From assembly GCF_014109825.1 (NCBI RefSeq), contig NZ_CP059576.1:2568001-2632000 (forward strand): DNA of 64,000 nt. Direction: 5' to 3'. Positions 17,953 to 26,612 of the stretch are shown here, piece after piece. Origin of the DNA: Legionella sp. PC997. GTDB taxonomy: Bacteria > Pseudomonadota > Gammaproteobacteria > Legionellales > Legionellaceae. Positions within the stretch are counted from its first letter, which is position 1. Each line of letters begins with the position of its first letter. Both the position numbers and the translations under genes were made by a program. The notes below the pieces were generated by a model. The model worked only from the letters and a program-made list of their open reading frames with translations, was not told where the DNA came from and made no database searches.

Positions 17953-20193
17953 TTATTTTTTTATAGGGAGAACACATGCATCAATGGTTACACCTCCAGG
18001 AATGTTTCCTGGATTATATAGCGCGATGTTATCACCTATATTCGCTTGGTTGCCGAAAAAAGTGTTTGAAGAGACACACGCATGAGCCAAATTCATAGCT
18101 AATGGGGTTCCTGCTGAGCCCCCTACTAATATCGCCCCCCCTCTAGTATCCTCTCCCAATGATTTCTTCAGTGCCGTATTTTTTTCAAAAATATTATTAA
18201 CAATCTTAGCATTTCCAGAAAACTCAACCGCTATTGCGCCTCCTCCTGGTGCCATAGTACTTACTGAAGAAGTACCTCCACTAAAGAAATTGGCGATCCC
18301 ATTAAAGAAAAGTAATGGTGAAATTGTACCAGGAGGTACTCCCTCAATTGTATTAAGTACAAATTTATTATTTGAGATTTGTGCCAGTGGTTTTAGAGGA
18401 GAGGCTAATAAAGCATTCCCAAAGTTAGAGGCAAAAATTCCTCCTCCTTCTAATTCTGCTTTATTCTTCGAGAAAATAGATTGGGTTACGGTGGTTGCTA
18501 TCGAGTCAATGTAAATTGCCCCACCGACACCACCAAAGTTGTTAGTAAATTCAGAATTTAAGATCTGAGCTCGCGAATTGGGATGGGGAAGTATCCCGAA
18601 CACATTAACACCACCCCCTCCAAATGCTGCAGCAGCATTATCTATAAATTTAGAATTTACAACAGTTAAAAAATAAGGAGTGCCATCATTAAAAGGAATG
18701 TGGAAAAAAACCGCTCCACCACCAAAACCGGTACTGGTGGTTTGATTTTGTGTAAACGTTGAATCGGATATAGATACATTAGTATTAATAACCCCCAAAG
18801 CGCCGCCACTTGCATCTGGGACTGGACCCTTTAAAGCATTGCCCTTGAAATTACTTGATGCAATGATGATATCACCACCATCTTTACCACGGATGGCTCC
18901 CCCATTACGAAAAGCAATATTTTGTTCAAATTGACTTGAAGTAACCGTATAGGCAGCATCAATCAAATTTTCTAAAGCGCCACCACTACCTCCTGGAAAT
19001 ACGGCTAGATTATTAATAAATTTGGACTCTTTTATCGTAATGGAGGTTTTGGTATCTATTGCTGCAACTGCCCCTCCCCCGGACGCTAATGCAAGGAACT
19101 CACCAGCGAGAATTTCAGTCACTGTTGCATTAGAACCATCACTTATATTTTGCTCAAAAAGCATATTACTAAGTTCAATCACTGAACCATATCGTGCCAA
19201 AAGCCCCCCGCCTGCTGCATGTTCATAATCAAGACTCTCAAGCATATTTAAAGGTCCTAAAACCCCTCTATCGGGACCAACTGCATATCCTCCCCTCACT
19301 ATGAGACTATCAAGAGTAACGTTTTTCACCCCTTCTCCCGGAAGAACATCACTTCCAGCCATAAGCACATGCCATACCCTATCGTTGGTACTCTTAACTA
19401 CATAAGGGGTAAGACAAGTTGAAGTCATGTCACCACATAAAATGGTGGGGAAACGTTGCCCATCTCTTTGTCGACGACTCGTTTCCTTTCCTGAAAATCC
19501 TCCGTATATTGCTGTATTACTTGGGAGATTAAATGTTCTTAGTTTCGGAGTGCTAATCCCATATGCTCCTCCAACCACTCCTTGAGGCGCATAGACGCGT
19601 GTGGGTTTATAAACTCCTTGAGCTACCCAGATTTCAACCGAGCCTGGATCAGCATCTGCAGCTTCTAGTGCAGACTCTAAATTATTAAAGGCATTGGCCC
19701 AACTACTTCCGTTACCGTTTGTAGGGTTACGCCCGTTGACATAGAATCTCGTTGCTTTACCTTGAGTAATATTTAAACTGTTCGTAGAGCTCGGTTGATA
19801 GCATTGCAAGCGATTACCTTGATTGCAAACCACAGGACCACCTGAAATATTTCCCACTAATTCAGAACCAATTACTTCTAAGGTTAGAGTACAGGATTGC
19901 TTAGATCCTAATGAAAAAGGATTGCTACAGTTCCCCGTCCCTGTAGTCACCTGCTTAATTCCATTTATAGGACTCATAATCAAAATCTTTGATTTTTTTG
20001 ATTGGTTGGTTAAGGTATATTTTATGGTAGCCGTTCCTGTTGGGCTTACAGTTACCTTAGGAGGAAATTTTGCATTTGGGATAAATGTCCATAAAGGATT
20101 AGAAGCTTGAGTCGTAGTAACATGAGTCTCTGCGAAAACATTATGGTTTAGAAAAGTTGAGAATAAAATGAAAAATAGAGAATATCTTTTCAA
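17953..20193 (-). CDS. Secreted right-handed beta-helix (polymorphic outer-membrane-like) protein
   Basis: The 746-residue protein starts at a TTG (20193) placed six bases after a perfect AAGGAG; no in-frame ATG fits. A signal peptide (MKRYSLFFILFSTFLNHNVFA) is followed by an immunoglobulin-like domain with Cys-containing strands (about 25-150). From NGNGSSWANAFNNLESAL onwards come many beta-helix coils with repeated GGG(A/G)(I/V), SSN.. and N..F..N motifs, like polymorphic membrane proteins and pectin-lyase folds. No C-terminal autotransporter barrel is present, so it is likely secreted or surface-attached. The N-terminal domain resembles that of the protein at 22373. Confidence 0.8.
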   Translation of the reverse strand: MKRYSLFFILFSTFLNHNVFAETHVTTTQASNPLWTFIPNAKFPPKVTVSPTGTATIKYTLTNQSKKSKILIMSPINGIKQVTTGTGNCSNPFSLGSKQSCTLTLEVIGSELVGNISGGPVVCNQGNRLQCYQPSSTNSLNITQGKATRFYVNGRNPTNGNGSSWANAFNNLESALEAADADPGSVEIWVAQGVYKPTRVYAPQGVVGGAYGISTPKLRTFNLPSNTAIYGGFSGKETSRRQRDGQRFPTILCGDMTSTCLTPYVVKSTNDRVWHVLMAGSDVLPGEGVKNVTLDSLIVRGGYAVGPDRGVLGPLNMLESLDYEHAAGGGLLARYGSVIELSNMLFEQNISDGSNATVTEILAGEFLALASGGGAVAAIDTKTSITIKESKFINNLAVFPGGSGGALENLIDAAYTVTSSQFEQNIAFRNGGAIRGKDGGDIIIASSNFKGNALKGPVPDASGGALGVINTNVSISDSTFTQNQTTSTGFGGGAVFFHIPFNDGTPYFLTVVNSKFIDNAAAAFGGGGVNVFGILPHPNSRAQILNSEFTNNFGGVGGAIYIDSIATTVTQSIFSKNKAELEGGGIFASNFGNALLASPLKPLAQISNNKFVLNTIEGVPPGTISPLLFFNGIANFFSGGTSSVSTMAPGGGAIAVEFSGNAKIVNNIFEKNTALKKSLGEDTRGGAILVGGSAGTPLAMNLAHACVSSNTFFGNQANIGDNIALYNPGNIPGGVTIDACVLPIKK

Positions 20194-20553
20194 TTAATGC
20201 TCCTTGCAAAAAAGTTATCAAATATCAAAGTTAGGGAGTTAGAAATTAAGAATAATCGATGAGTTCTTGGATAGCGGCTCAATATTATCTTATCATTCGT
20301 TATTTTTCTTTAACCGCTCAGCTAACAAACATCTGTTTTCGGACTTCCCTGAGTTGCAGTGATTGTTGGAATGCATCTAAACATAAAATTTTATGAAGAT
20401 CAATAAAGCACTCTTATCGTTCCAAAACTCACTGGATGCTAATTATCAATAGAAACCCCATATTCACCAAAGAGATATTTTCGATGGAAACTTTAATGAT
20501 ACATCTTGGGTGGAGTCTCTTGTTCCCTCTGAGTTCGCTACACACCCCTCAAC
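20194..20553. other. Intergenic stretch with no recognised feature
   Basis: About 360 bases between two minus-strand genes. I find no convincing open frame, hairpin or RNA. The part nearest 20194 holds the AAGGAG of the beta-helix gene. Confidence 0.4.
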
Positions 20554-21027
20554 TTATTTTAAAGTAAGATGAAAGTCTTCAACAATATCACTAGGGGAAA
20601 ATCCATCTCTATATTTAAAATGTTCGCAAATATGAGTAACAATAATATAATTTGATTGTTTGGTTTGTTTTAAAATCCACGTATGACTTAAATCGGCAAT
20701 TAATTGTTGACTGTAGGCCGCTGGAGATTGCCAAATTCGTGCATACCACGCTCCTTTGGTACTAAGCGTAATTTGCTCCTCCTGAGTTTCACTTTTAACA
20801 AGTTCACAATCAAATTTTTGATCAAAATATATTAATTTACCTATTTGATGATCAGCAAAACCTGCAATTCCCTTAAATACAATATCGCTACCACGTAATG
20901 TAATAATTAAATGTTCTGGATCAACGATGGGTAAAAAATCAGATATGGGTGCTCGTGAAGCATTTAAATGGTTAAATTGCTCCACGACTTGGTACGCAGT
21001 TTTTTCACAATGTGTTATTTTCTTCAT
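20554..21027 (-). CDS. Small protein with a possible NTF2-like fold
   Basis: The 157-residue protein has no signal peptide. Its pattern of an N-terminal helix (TAYQVVEQFNHLNA) followed by strands and a late helix before strands (TWILKQTKQSNYIIVTHICEHF) resembles SnoaL/NTF2-like proteins. These bind small ligands or act as enzymes. The resemblance is by pattern only. It stands alone between the beta-helix gene and the mitochondrial carrier gene. Function unknown. Confidence 0.6.
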   Translation of the reverse strand: MKKITHCEKTAYQVVEQFNHLNASRAPISDFLPIVDPEHLIITLRGSDIVFKGIAGFADHQIGKLIYFDQKFDCELVKSETQEEQITLSTKGAWYARIWQSPAAYSQQLIADLSHTWILKQTKQSNYIIVTHICEHFKYRDGFSPSDIVEDFHLTLK

Positions 21028-21173
21028 AAATTAGTCTTTATAGTTTTATTAATGGCCTACTCTAAAAGGGCAAGGCCCTTATCTAGAGATCACATACTCC
21101 TGTTGCAGAACTATTGTATTTTCTACCTAAATTTTAATGATGTCTGAAAATAAAATTTCGTGCAAGAAACATT

Positions 21174-21199
21174 CTAAGGACAGAATAATCTGTCCTTAG
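21174..21199 (-). terminator. Terminator of the mitochondrial-carrier gene
   Basis: CTAAGGACAGA and TCTGTCCTTAG form a perfect 11-bp stem with an ATAA loop (on the plus strand), 24 bases beyond the stop of the gene at 21223. Confidence 0.65.
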
Positions 21200-21222
21200 C
21201 TTTATTTCTTAATTATAAGAAC

Positions 21223-22044
21223 TTACATTTTACTGCCAATATCTAAAATCATATAAGCTCCTGCTGTAGACAATGATTTGTGCATTAATCGACAATTAAA
21301 TCCTTTAAAAAACGCACTTACGCCATGATTTCTATAAATTTCTGTTGCAAGGTCTTTTATTGTTGGCTTGGATGAATCCAAACGAGCCTGTTGTTGACTC
21401 TTGATTACATCAAGTGGAGTTGTCGATAAAGCGATAGGGATTGAGGCTGTGGTTGCCCATAGAATCGTAGATAAGAAACTTTGCTTTTCCCGTTTTGTGT
21501 TAATTGCATGATACGTCGTATATAGATAAAGCCAACTAGGAAATGATTTTGCAAGAGTTGCATTACTACCTGAAAAGAAACCAGGCAATCCTTTTTGTTG
21601 GTAGATGGTTTGCATAGCCTGAATAGGTTTTATTGGCTTAGCCTGGCTTGCTATCGACCGCATTTGTACGGTTTTAATATTCTCAAGAGGACTGAGCACT
21701 AAAGTATCAAAAGTAGCGGAAATGGCTGCTTTGAATAGTCCCCCAACCATCGTAGGCCATTGTAATTTATCAACTTCTTTTGGCATGTGAGTAATCAATA
21801 AAGGTCTGTATATCACTTTTCCTTGTTGACGAAGGATGCAAGACAAAAATCCTGTCGAAAAATGGTTTAAATTAGCGCCTATAAATTGTTTAGTAACAGC
21901 ATATGAACCTTGCCAAAGATTGGTTTGAATGGCAACCTTAAGTCGTTCTGCGGGATGTCCTACCAATGTTGTAATTCCGGTGTATGTCACACTAAAAGCA
22001 TAAGCATCCCAAAGTGTCTTTTTCTCTTTCTTTTCTGAGCCCAT
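21223..22044 (-). CDS. Mitochondrial carrier family protein, LncP-like effector
   Basis: The 273-residue protein has the threefold structure of eukaryotic mitochondrial carriers. The PX[DE]XX[KR] signature occurs three times: PAERLK (31-36), PLENIK (119-124) and PLDVIK (210-215), each at the end of the first helix of a repeat. GLPGFFSGSNATLAKSFPSW and ISAFFKG-type motifs (VSAFFKGFNCRLMHKS) mark the repeats. Such carriers are foreign to bacteria. In Legionella LncP is a Dot/Icm effector that reaches host mitochondria and moves nucleotides. The substrate here is unknown. ATG 22044 is preferred (AAGAGG upstream); the upstream TTG adds ten residues. Confidence 0.9.
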   Translation of the reverse strand: MGSEKKEKKTLWDAYAFSVTYTGITTLVGHPAERLKVAIQTNLWQGSYAVTKQFIGANLNHFSTGFLSCILRQQGKVIYRPLLITHMPKEVDKLQWPTMVGGLFKAAISATFDTLVLSPLENIKTVQMRSIASQAKPIKPIQAMQTIYQQKGLPGFFSGSNATLAKSFPSWLYLYTTYHAINTKREKQSFLSTILWATTASIPIALSTTPLDVIKSQQQARLDSSKPTIKDLATEIYRNHGVSAFFKGFNCRLMHKSLSTAGAYMILDIGSKM

Positions 22045-22372
22045 AAATACATTACCTCTTAATAAAAATCGCAAATACTACATGGTGTCCTTTTTAAAAT
22101 CACTAAGTTTTTTATGAGGCTTAACTTAATTAAGAACCCGTGAAATTTCATTTATTCTATTAAGGATTTAATAATTAGATGTAGCAAATTTGTATTGCAT
22201 TATTTAGTATGATGTCCTGCTTCAAAATAAAATGGGTCAGGAACGTTTCATTTTATGAAAAGAAGGGACGCAGTGCCGGAATTGTCCTAGCAATTGAATA
22301 ATTCATTCAATTTTCAGAGTGGCATTTCTTATGGTTAAGTTATTATTACGAAAAGGGAACATTAGAGTGAAA

Positions 22373-24631
22373 ATGAATCAATTCCAATTAGCAACCACTT
22401 TGTTTTTGATGGTGAGTCCGGTTTTTGCAAGTAATCCTGTCCTTCATTCTTTAGATCAACCATTTCCTAAAAAAATTTCCACTTTAGGGGGAAGTGTTAC
22501 TTCTACATATATTTTTACCAATAATCTTCCCTTTGCTTTTAAAAATCCATTCCGAGTCATACCCATACTGTGCCCTTCTCCTAATCAAGCGTGTACTGCT
22601 ACAGGAGCTGAATTTAAATATAAAGATTTATGTAGTGGTAAAAAACTACAGCCCAAAGAAAAGTGTAGCTATAGCATCACCCTAACCCCTCAGAGCATAG
22701 GTCGAAAAACTATTTTAGTTGCTTACAATGGATATGATAATAATGTAGTTCAGGTTCAACCTGCCTTAACAACAACTGCGACCCAAGCTCCGGCAGGCCT
22801 TCTTGGTACCGTCGATTTTCCTTTAGCACAACCCTTACCCAGTCAAGTATTTAAAAACTCCAATTATGCGGTAACGTTTACATTCAAAAACCATGATCCT
22901 TCAGCAGTCAGTTTTACCCAAAATATACTTCAAAATAATAATCCGCTTCATCCCAATTTCTTAATCACCAGCAATAGCTGTGTTCCATCAGGAACAACAG
23001 GAACCTTAGCAAGCGGTGAACAATGCAGTATTACCGGTACATTCAATTCACCTACGAATGGGACGTTCACTCTGACAGCTGAATTAATTGGTTACCTAAG
23101 TTCTAATAAACTTAGCACCTCGACCACGGTACAATCCTTTTCATTCAATAAGCTTATTGGTGTTGATTATAATCCTAATCATTATACGAATAATTATCCC
23201 TTCAATTTTCATGATGTTTTTTATACAGGAACACCCAATAACGCAACAGCTACGAATGTCTATGCAGAACTCCAACAATTGCAAAATGCTGGATTTACAA
23301 CGGTTCGTTCCTATCAAACTGAACCTTATAGTTGGATTGATATTATTAAACAAGCCAATCTCTTAGGAATGAAGGTTATTTATGAGGCAGATATTCCTCA
23401 GTTGCCAGTCGACACTATCTACCCTAAATGTCCATTTGGTTCTAAAGATTATATACCCTGCGCACAAGACACATTAAATTCTGTGATTAATGCAGTTACG
23501 CCTGCTGTGTTTAATAAAACCGTCATTCTTGTTTTTGCAGGACACGAAAATTATTGTAGTGCTGGTGATACCATTCCTCCGTGCAATGGAACCTCCAATA
23601 TTAACTATTTAACCAGTGCAGTCTCTGCTTTGAAAGCAACATTAACGGCACATAATTTGACAACTCCAGTAGGTTCAGCGGTTGTCAGCGGAAATTTTGT
23701 CACACCCAGTGCTGCAATTTCTGCAGATATGAAAACATTAATTAACTCCTATTCTTCCACTGCCCCTTTAGCTTATGATCCATATCCTTTTCAATTTGGA
23801 GTAATACCAGCAACTACAGCAGTATGGATGCCTCCATTAAGCTCAACGGTTCAACATATTAATTCACTCGCATGGGATTACATTCAAGTTGTAGGTTCGA
23901 CAACTCCTCCTGCTTTACCCAAGGCTAATCCAAAGCCATTTTATACACCTGGACGAGTCCTATTGGCAGCAGAAACAGGATGGGCAACAGCGGGAACAAC
24001 TACAGGATACGCATGTAACTCTCCAGGACCATGTGAACCCTCAATAGCAAATGCAACTGAATACTTCAAAACCCTTTATCAATTGAATACGAGTAATTTT
24101 GTAAAAAATTCCGGGTATAACATAGGAGTTCTTGCATTCGAAGCCTATGATGAACCAGCAAAAGGAGGTCCTACTGCAGAACAAAACTACGGTCTTTTTA
24201 AGTCGAATTGTGTTCAAAAAGGGGCTGGGTTTGTTCCAAACAATGCTCTAGTATCCGCTAAAGGATGTCAAGGGTATACCAGTGGTACATTATTGACTAT
24301 TTTTGGCACAACACCCCCAACTCAAAAATCATTTAAAGTCCAAATTACTTATCCTTCCGGACAACATCCAATGATAAACGTGACGATACCTGCAAACTCG
24401 GGTTTATCCCCTGAGATCAACGCAGTGACCCCATGGCCACAATTTTTAATTTATAAAGGAGCTCACATTACTGTTTCTGCGACAACGGGTACTCAATCCT
24501 GTACGACCACAGCTCTCGAAGTAACTGCTTCTCCAGCATCAATCACATTTGGATCAGTAAAGTGTAAAAATCCTCCTCCAAGTAGTATGGGATGTTTTGG
24601 TCTAGGTTGCCAATTATCTAACCCTTATTAA
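22373..24631 (+). CDS. Secreted GH17-like glucanase with N-terminal Ig-like domains
   Basis: The 752-residue protein has a signal peptide (MNQFQLATTLFLMVSPVFA). Two Cys-containing Ig-like domains follow (about 20-135 and 140-250), each ending with a L..GE/KEQC.I pattern. From KLIGVDYNPNHY (about 260) to 600 it resembles the glycoside hydrolase family 17 barrel. FTTVRSYQ, an acid/base candidate E392 in FAGHENYC, a nucleophile candidate E534 in AETGWAT and FEAYDEP are in the usual order. The C-terminus is beta-rich with a terminal Cys cluster (GCFGLGCQL). The enzyme should act on beta-1,3-glucan outside the cell. The start at 22373 is chosen to expose the signal peptide; GTG and ATG starts upstream exist. 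Confidence 0.75.
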   Translation: MNQFQLATTLFLMVSPVFASNPVLHSLDQPFPKKISTLGGSVTSTYIFTNNLPFAFKNPFRVIPILCPSPNQACTATGAEFKYKDLCSGKKLQPKEKCSYSITLTPQSIGRKTILVAYNGYDNNVVQVQPALTTTATQAPAGLLGTVDFPLAQPLPSQVFKNSNYAVTFTFKNHDPSAVSFTQNILQNNNPLHPNFLITSNSCVPSGTTGTLASGEQCSITGTFNSPTNGTFTLTAELIGYLSSNKLSTSTTVQSFSFNKLIGVDYNPNHYTNNYPFNFHDVFYTGTPNNATATNVYAELQQLQNAGFTTVRSYQTEPYSWIDIIKQANLLGMKVIYEADIPQLPVDTIYPKCPFGSKDYIPCAQDTLNSVINAVTPAVFNKTVILVFAGHENYCSAGDTIPPCNGTSNINYLTSAVSALKATLTAHNLTTPVGSAVVSGNFVTPSAAISADMKTLINSYSSTAPLAYDPYPFQFGVIPATTAVWMPPLSSTVQHINSLAWDYIQVVGSTTPPALPKANPKPFYTPGRVLLAAETGWATAGTTTGYACNSPGPCEPSIANATEYFKTLYQLNTSNFVKNSGYNIGVLAFEAYDEPAKGGPTAEQNYGLFKSNCVQKGAGFVPNNALVSAKGCQGYTSGTLLTIFGTTPPTQKSFKVQITYPSGQHPMINVTIPANSGLSPEINAVTPWPQFLIYKGAHITVSATTGTQSCTTTALEVTASPASITFGSVKCKNPPPSSMGCFGLGCQLSNPY

Positions 24632-24674
24632 GACTACGTCCTGATAAGCACAAGAGACTCATACGAAATTTAAT

Positions 24675-24705
24675 CTACCTACCAAGCATAAGACGCGGTA
24701 GGTAG
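24675..24705 (+). terminator. Hairpin after the GH17-like gene
   Basis: CTACCTACC and GGTAGGTAG form a 9-bp stem. With a two-base bulge it extends through TAATCT and AGATTA. Confidence 0.6.
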
Positions 24706-24776
24706 AGATTAAAGTGATTTTAGGTTTTAGGTTCCATCATGTTGCGGACAAGCCGCAACAGATTAGAACTTTAGAT

Positions 24777-25376
24777 TTACATATAGGAAAACTGAGGATC
24801 TTGATGATGATCAGCCAAAAATGACTTTTGTGCAATATTACCAATCTTTTCTATATCTTCCTTCATGATAGTGGGGGCACAAAAATTAATCGAATACTTG
24901 ATTAATACTTTTGAGTCTTGTTCATCAAGTAATGTCGTGTTGTTTGTTGCAATTGAAGAGGCTAATATCGCAACGTCGTTGCTCTTTTGTTTAGTCGATC
25001 CCAGATAATTTGATACGATTCGCTGGCGCGCTTTCTGCTGATCTTGATAATATCCAAGTATTACCTGTAGGGATTCTTTTACTTTACAAACATCACCGAA
25101 CAAAGATTTATAAGGTTTTTCATCGTTTACAGCGTCTTGTAATTTTTGCAAACGCGCTTCTAGGTCAGCAATGAATTCTTGATTATTAGTTATTCTTCCA
25201 TCACGAAGAGCGTGAGACTTTAAAACGCTTTTTTCAACATCAACCAAGTTCTTGAAATGAAATACTATTTGTTCCATATCTGCAAGATCCGTAGAACAAC
25301 TTAAAATGTCGAACGCTTCCTGACTGGTTTTAGGAATACTTTCCTTTTTAAAAAATGATGTTAACTTAGCTTGCAT
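24777..25376 (-). CDS. Helical soluble protein of unknown function
   Basis: The 199-residue protein is hydrophilic and helix-rich, with coiled-coil-like segments near 50-100. It lacks a signal peptide. I recognise no family. The ATG at 25376 follows GGAGAA by six bases and is preferred to the TTG at 25400. Its place next to the ADP-ribosyltransferase gene, on the same strand, makes an effector role possible but nothing in the sequence shows it. Confidence 0.6.
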   Translation of the reverse strand: MQAKLTSFFKKESIPKTSQEAFDILSCSTDLADMEQIVFHFKNLVDVEKSVLKSHALRDGRITNNQEFIADLEARLQKLQDAVNDEKPYKSLFGDVCKVKESLQVILGYYQDQQKARQRIVSNYLGSTKQKSNDVAILASSIATNNTTLLDEQDSKVLIKYSINFCAPTIMKEDIEKIGNIAQKSFLADHHQDPQFSYM

Positions 25377-25586
25377 AATAAATTCTCCAAATATGTTCAA
25401 TTCTTAAACAAAGTGGATACATTTTAATACAATTCGATCGTTTAGTCAACTTTATTTACATTTTGAACTAAATTAGAACAATTAAATTGGGAAAAGAGAA
25501 TCATAAAAAATAATGAGCTGTTTTTTTTCCTTATGCTTTACTGTATTAGGATGCTGCTCATTTTAGTGAGAATCTCATTTAAGCAA

Positions 25587-26411
25587 CTAAAAAGTTTTTC
25601 CTCCTAATCCATAATAAACATTAGGAGTTTGCAGCTCATTATTCTGTTTCAATAGAGTCATGTGTTGAATTGCCTGGATTTTTTGTGGACCATAATCCAT
25701 TATCCTAAGAGATATTTGAGCTGCTGAACCAATTCGCATTAATTGTGCTTCACAAAAATTCAAATTTTTCATTATCGGTCCAATAGGGGTAATTTTTTTA
25801 GCTAACGACATTTTTAAATTTTGTGTATCGTTTTGCCTCACATCTTGGTCTGTTCTAATGCATTTAATTGCACAAATAATGGATCGAGGCAATACACGAT
25901 ATGCCAAGGCTTCATAAGCATAGAGAGGCCACCCTGCACTTAGCGACATTGAAGAATTAAAAAACTCATTAATATTTCTTGTCTGAACTATTTGTAATCC
26001 ATTTAAATCAACCACAATTTCGGTATTGTGCGCTGGGGTATTTTTAGTTCTTGATAAACTGACTTGCCCTGTGGAGCCGATGTATTCAATTTGTGTAAGA
26101 TCAGGAAGTGCGATGGCATAAATATAAGTATCTTCATTATTGAGGGGAAAAATCGCAGCACTCTCAAACTTGGTACTCATACAGACACAGACCGCGGGAT
26201 CAGCATCCACCGCTCGATCGTCAATTCCTCGATTATTAACATATCCTCTATATTTAATTGCTTCTTTCCACCACTCTGCCTCAAACTCTGTAATTTTTGG
26301 AGAAAATCCTTCTTTAAAAATAACTTCTGGTGGTCGCTTATCAGAGCGGTAGTACACGCGTCCTTGTACATCTAAATCATTTTCTTTATTAAGTATCTTG
26401 GTAAAAAGCAT
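25587..26411 (-). CDS. Pertussis/cholera-toxin-like ADP-ribosyltransferase, putative effector
   Basis: The 274-residue protein has the three motifs of R-S-E ADP-ribosyltransferases in order. VYYRSDKRPPEVIFKEGF (R22, from residue 19) is close to VYRYDSRPPEDVFQNGF of pertussis toxin S1. VCMSTKF (S79-T80) matches the STS motif. YAYEALAYRVLP (E167) aligns with YQSEYLAHRRIP, where the Glu is catalytic. NAD-dependent transfer of ADP-ribose to a host target is the expected activity; the target is unknown. There is no signal peptide and no B-subunit gene nearby, so type IV secretion is likely. The start at 26411 is placed seven bases after AAGGAA; ATG 26417 is too close to it. Confidence 0.78.
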   Translation of the reverse strand: MLFTKILNKENDLDVQGRVYYRSDKRPPEVIFKEGFSPKITEFEAEWWKEAIKYRGYVNNRGIDDRAVDADPAVCVCMSTKFESAAIFPLNNEDTYIYAIALPDLTQIEYIGSTGQVSLSRTKNTPAHNTEIVVDLNGLQIVQTRNINEFFNSSMSLSAGWPLYAYEALAYRVLPRSIICAIKCIRTDQDVRQNDTQNLKMSLAKKITPIGPIMKNLNFCEAQLMRIGSAAQISLRIMDYGPQKIQAIQHMTLLKQNNELQTPNVYYGLGGKTF

Positions 26412-26612
26412 CCCCATTTCCTTTCTATAAATTTAATGATTTTTATCCTTTTCCATCAGAATACGCTCAAATAATCCTAACTACTAGTCAAAACCGTTTC
26501 TGGGTTATTTATGAAAGTTTCCTTTCCAATTATGAACAATTGAAATTATATATTTCCTTGTTGATTAAAAAAATTACTAAGCTACAATATCAATTTTTTC
26601 TGGATCATCATT

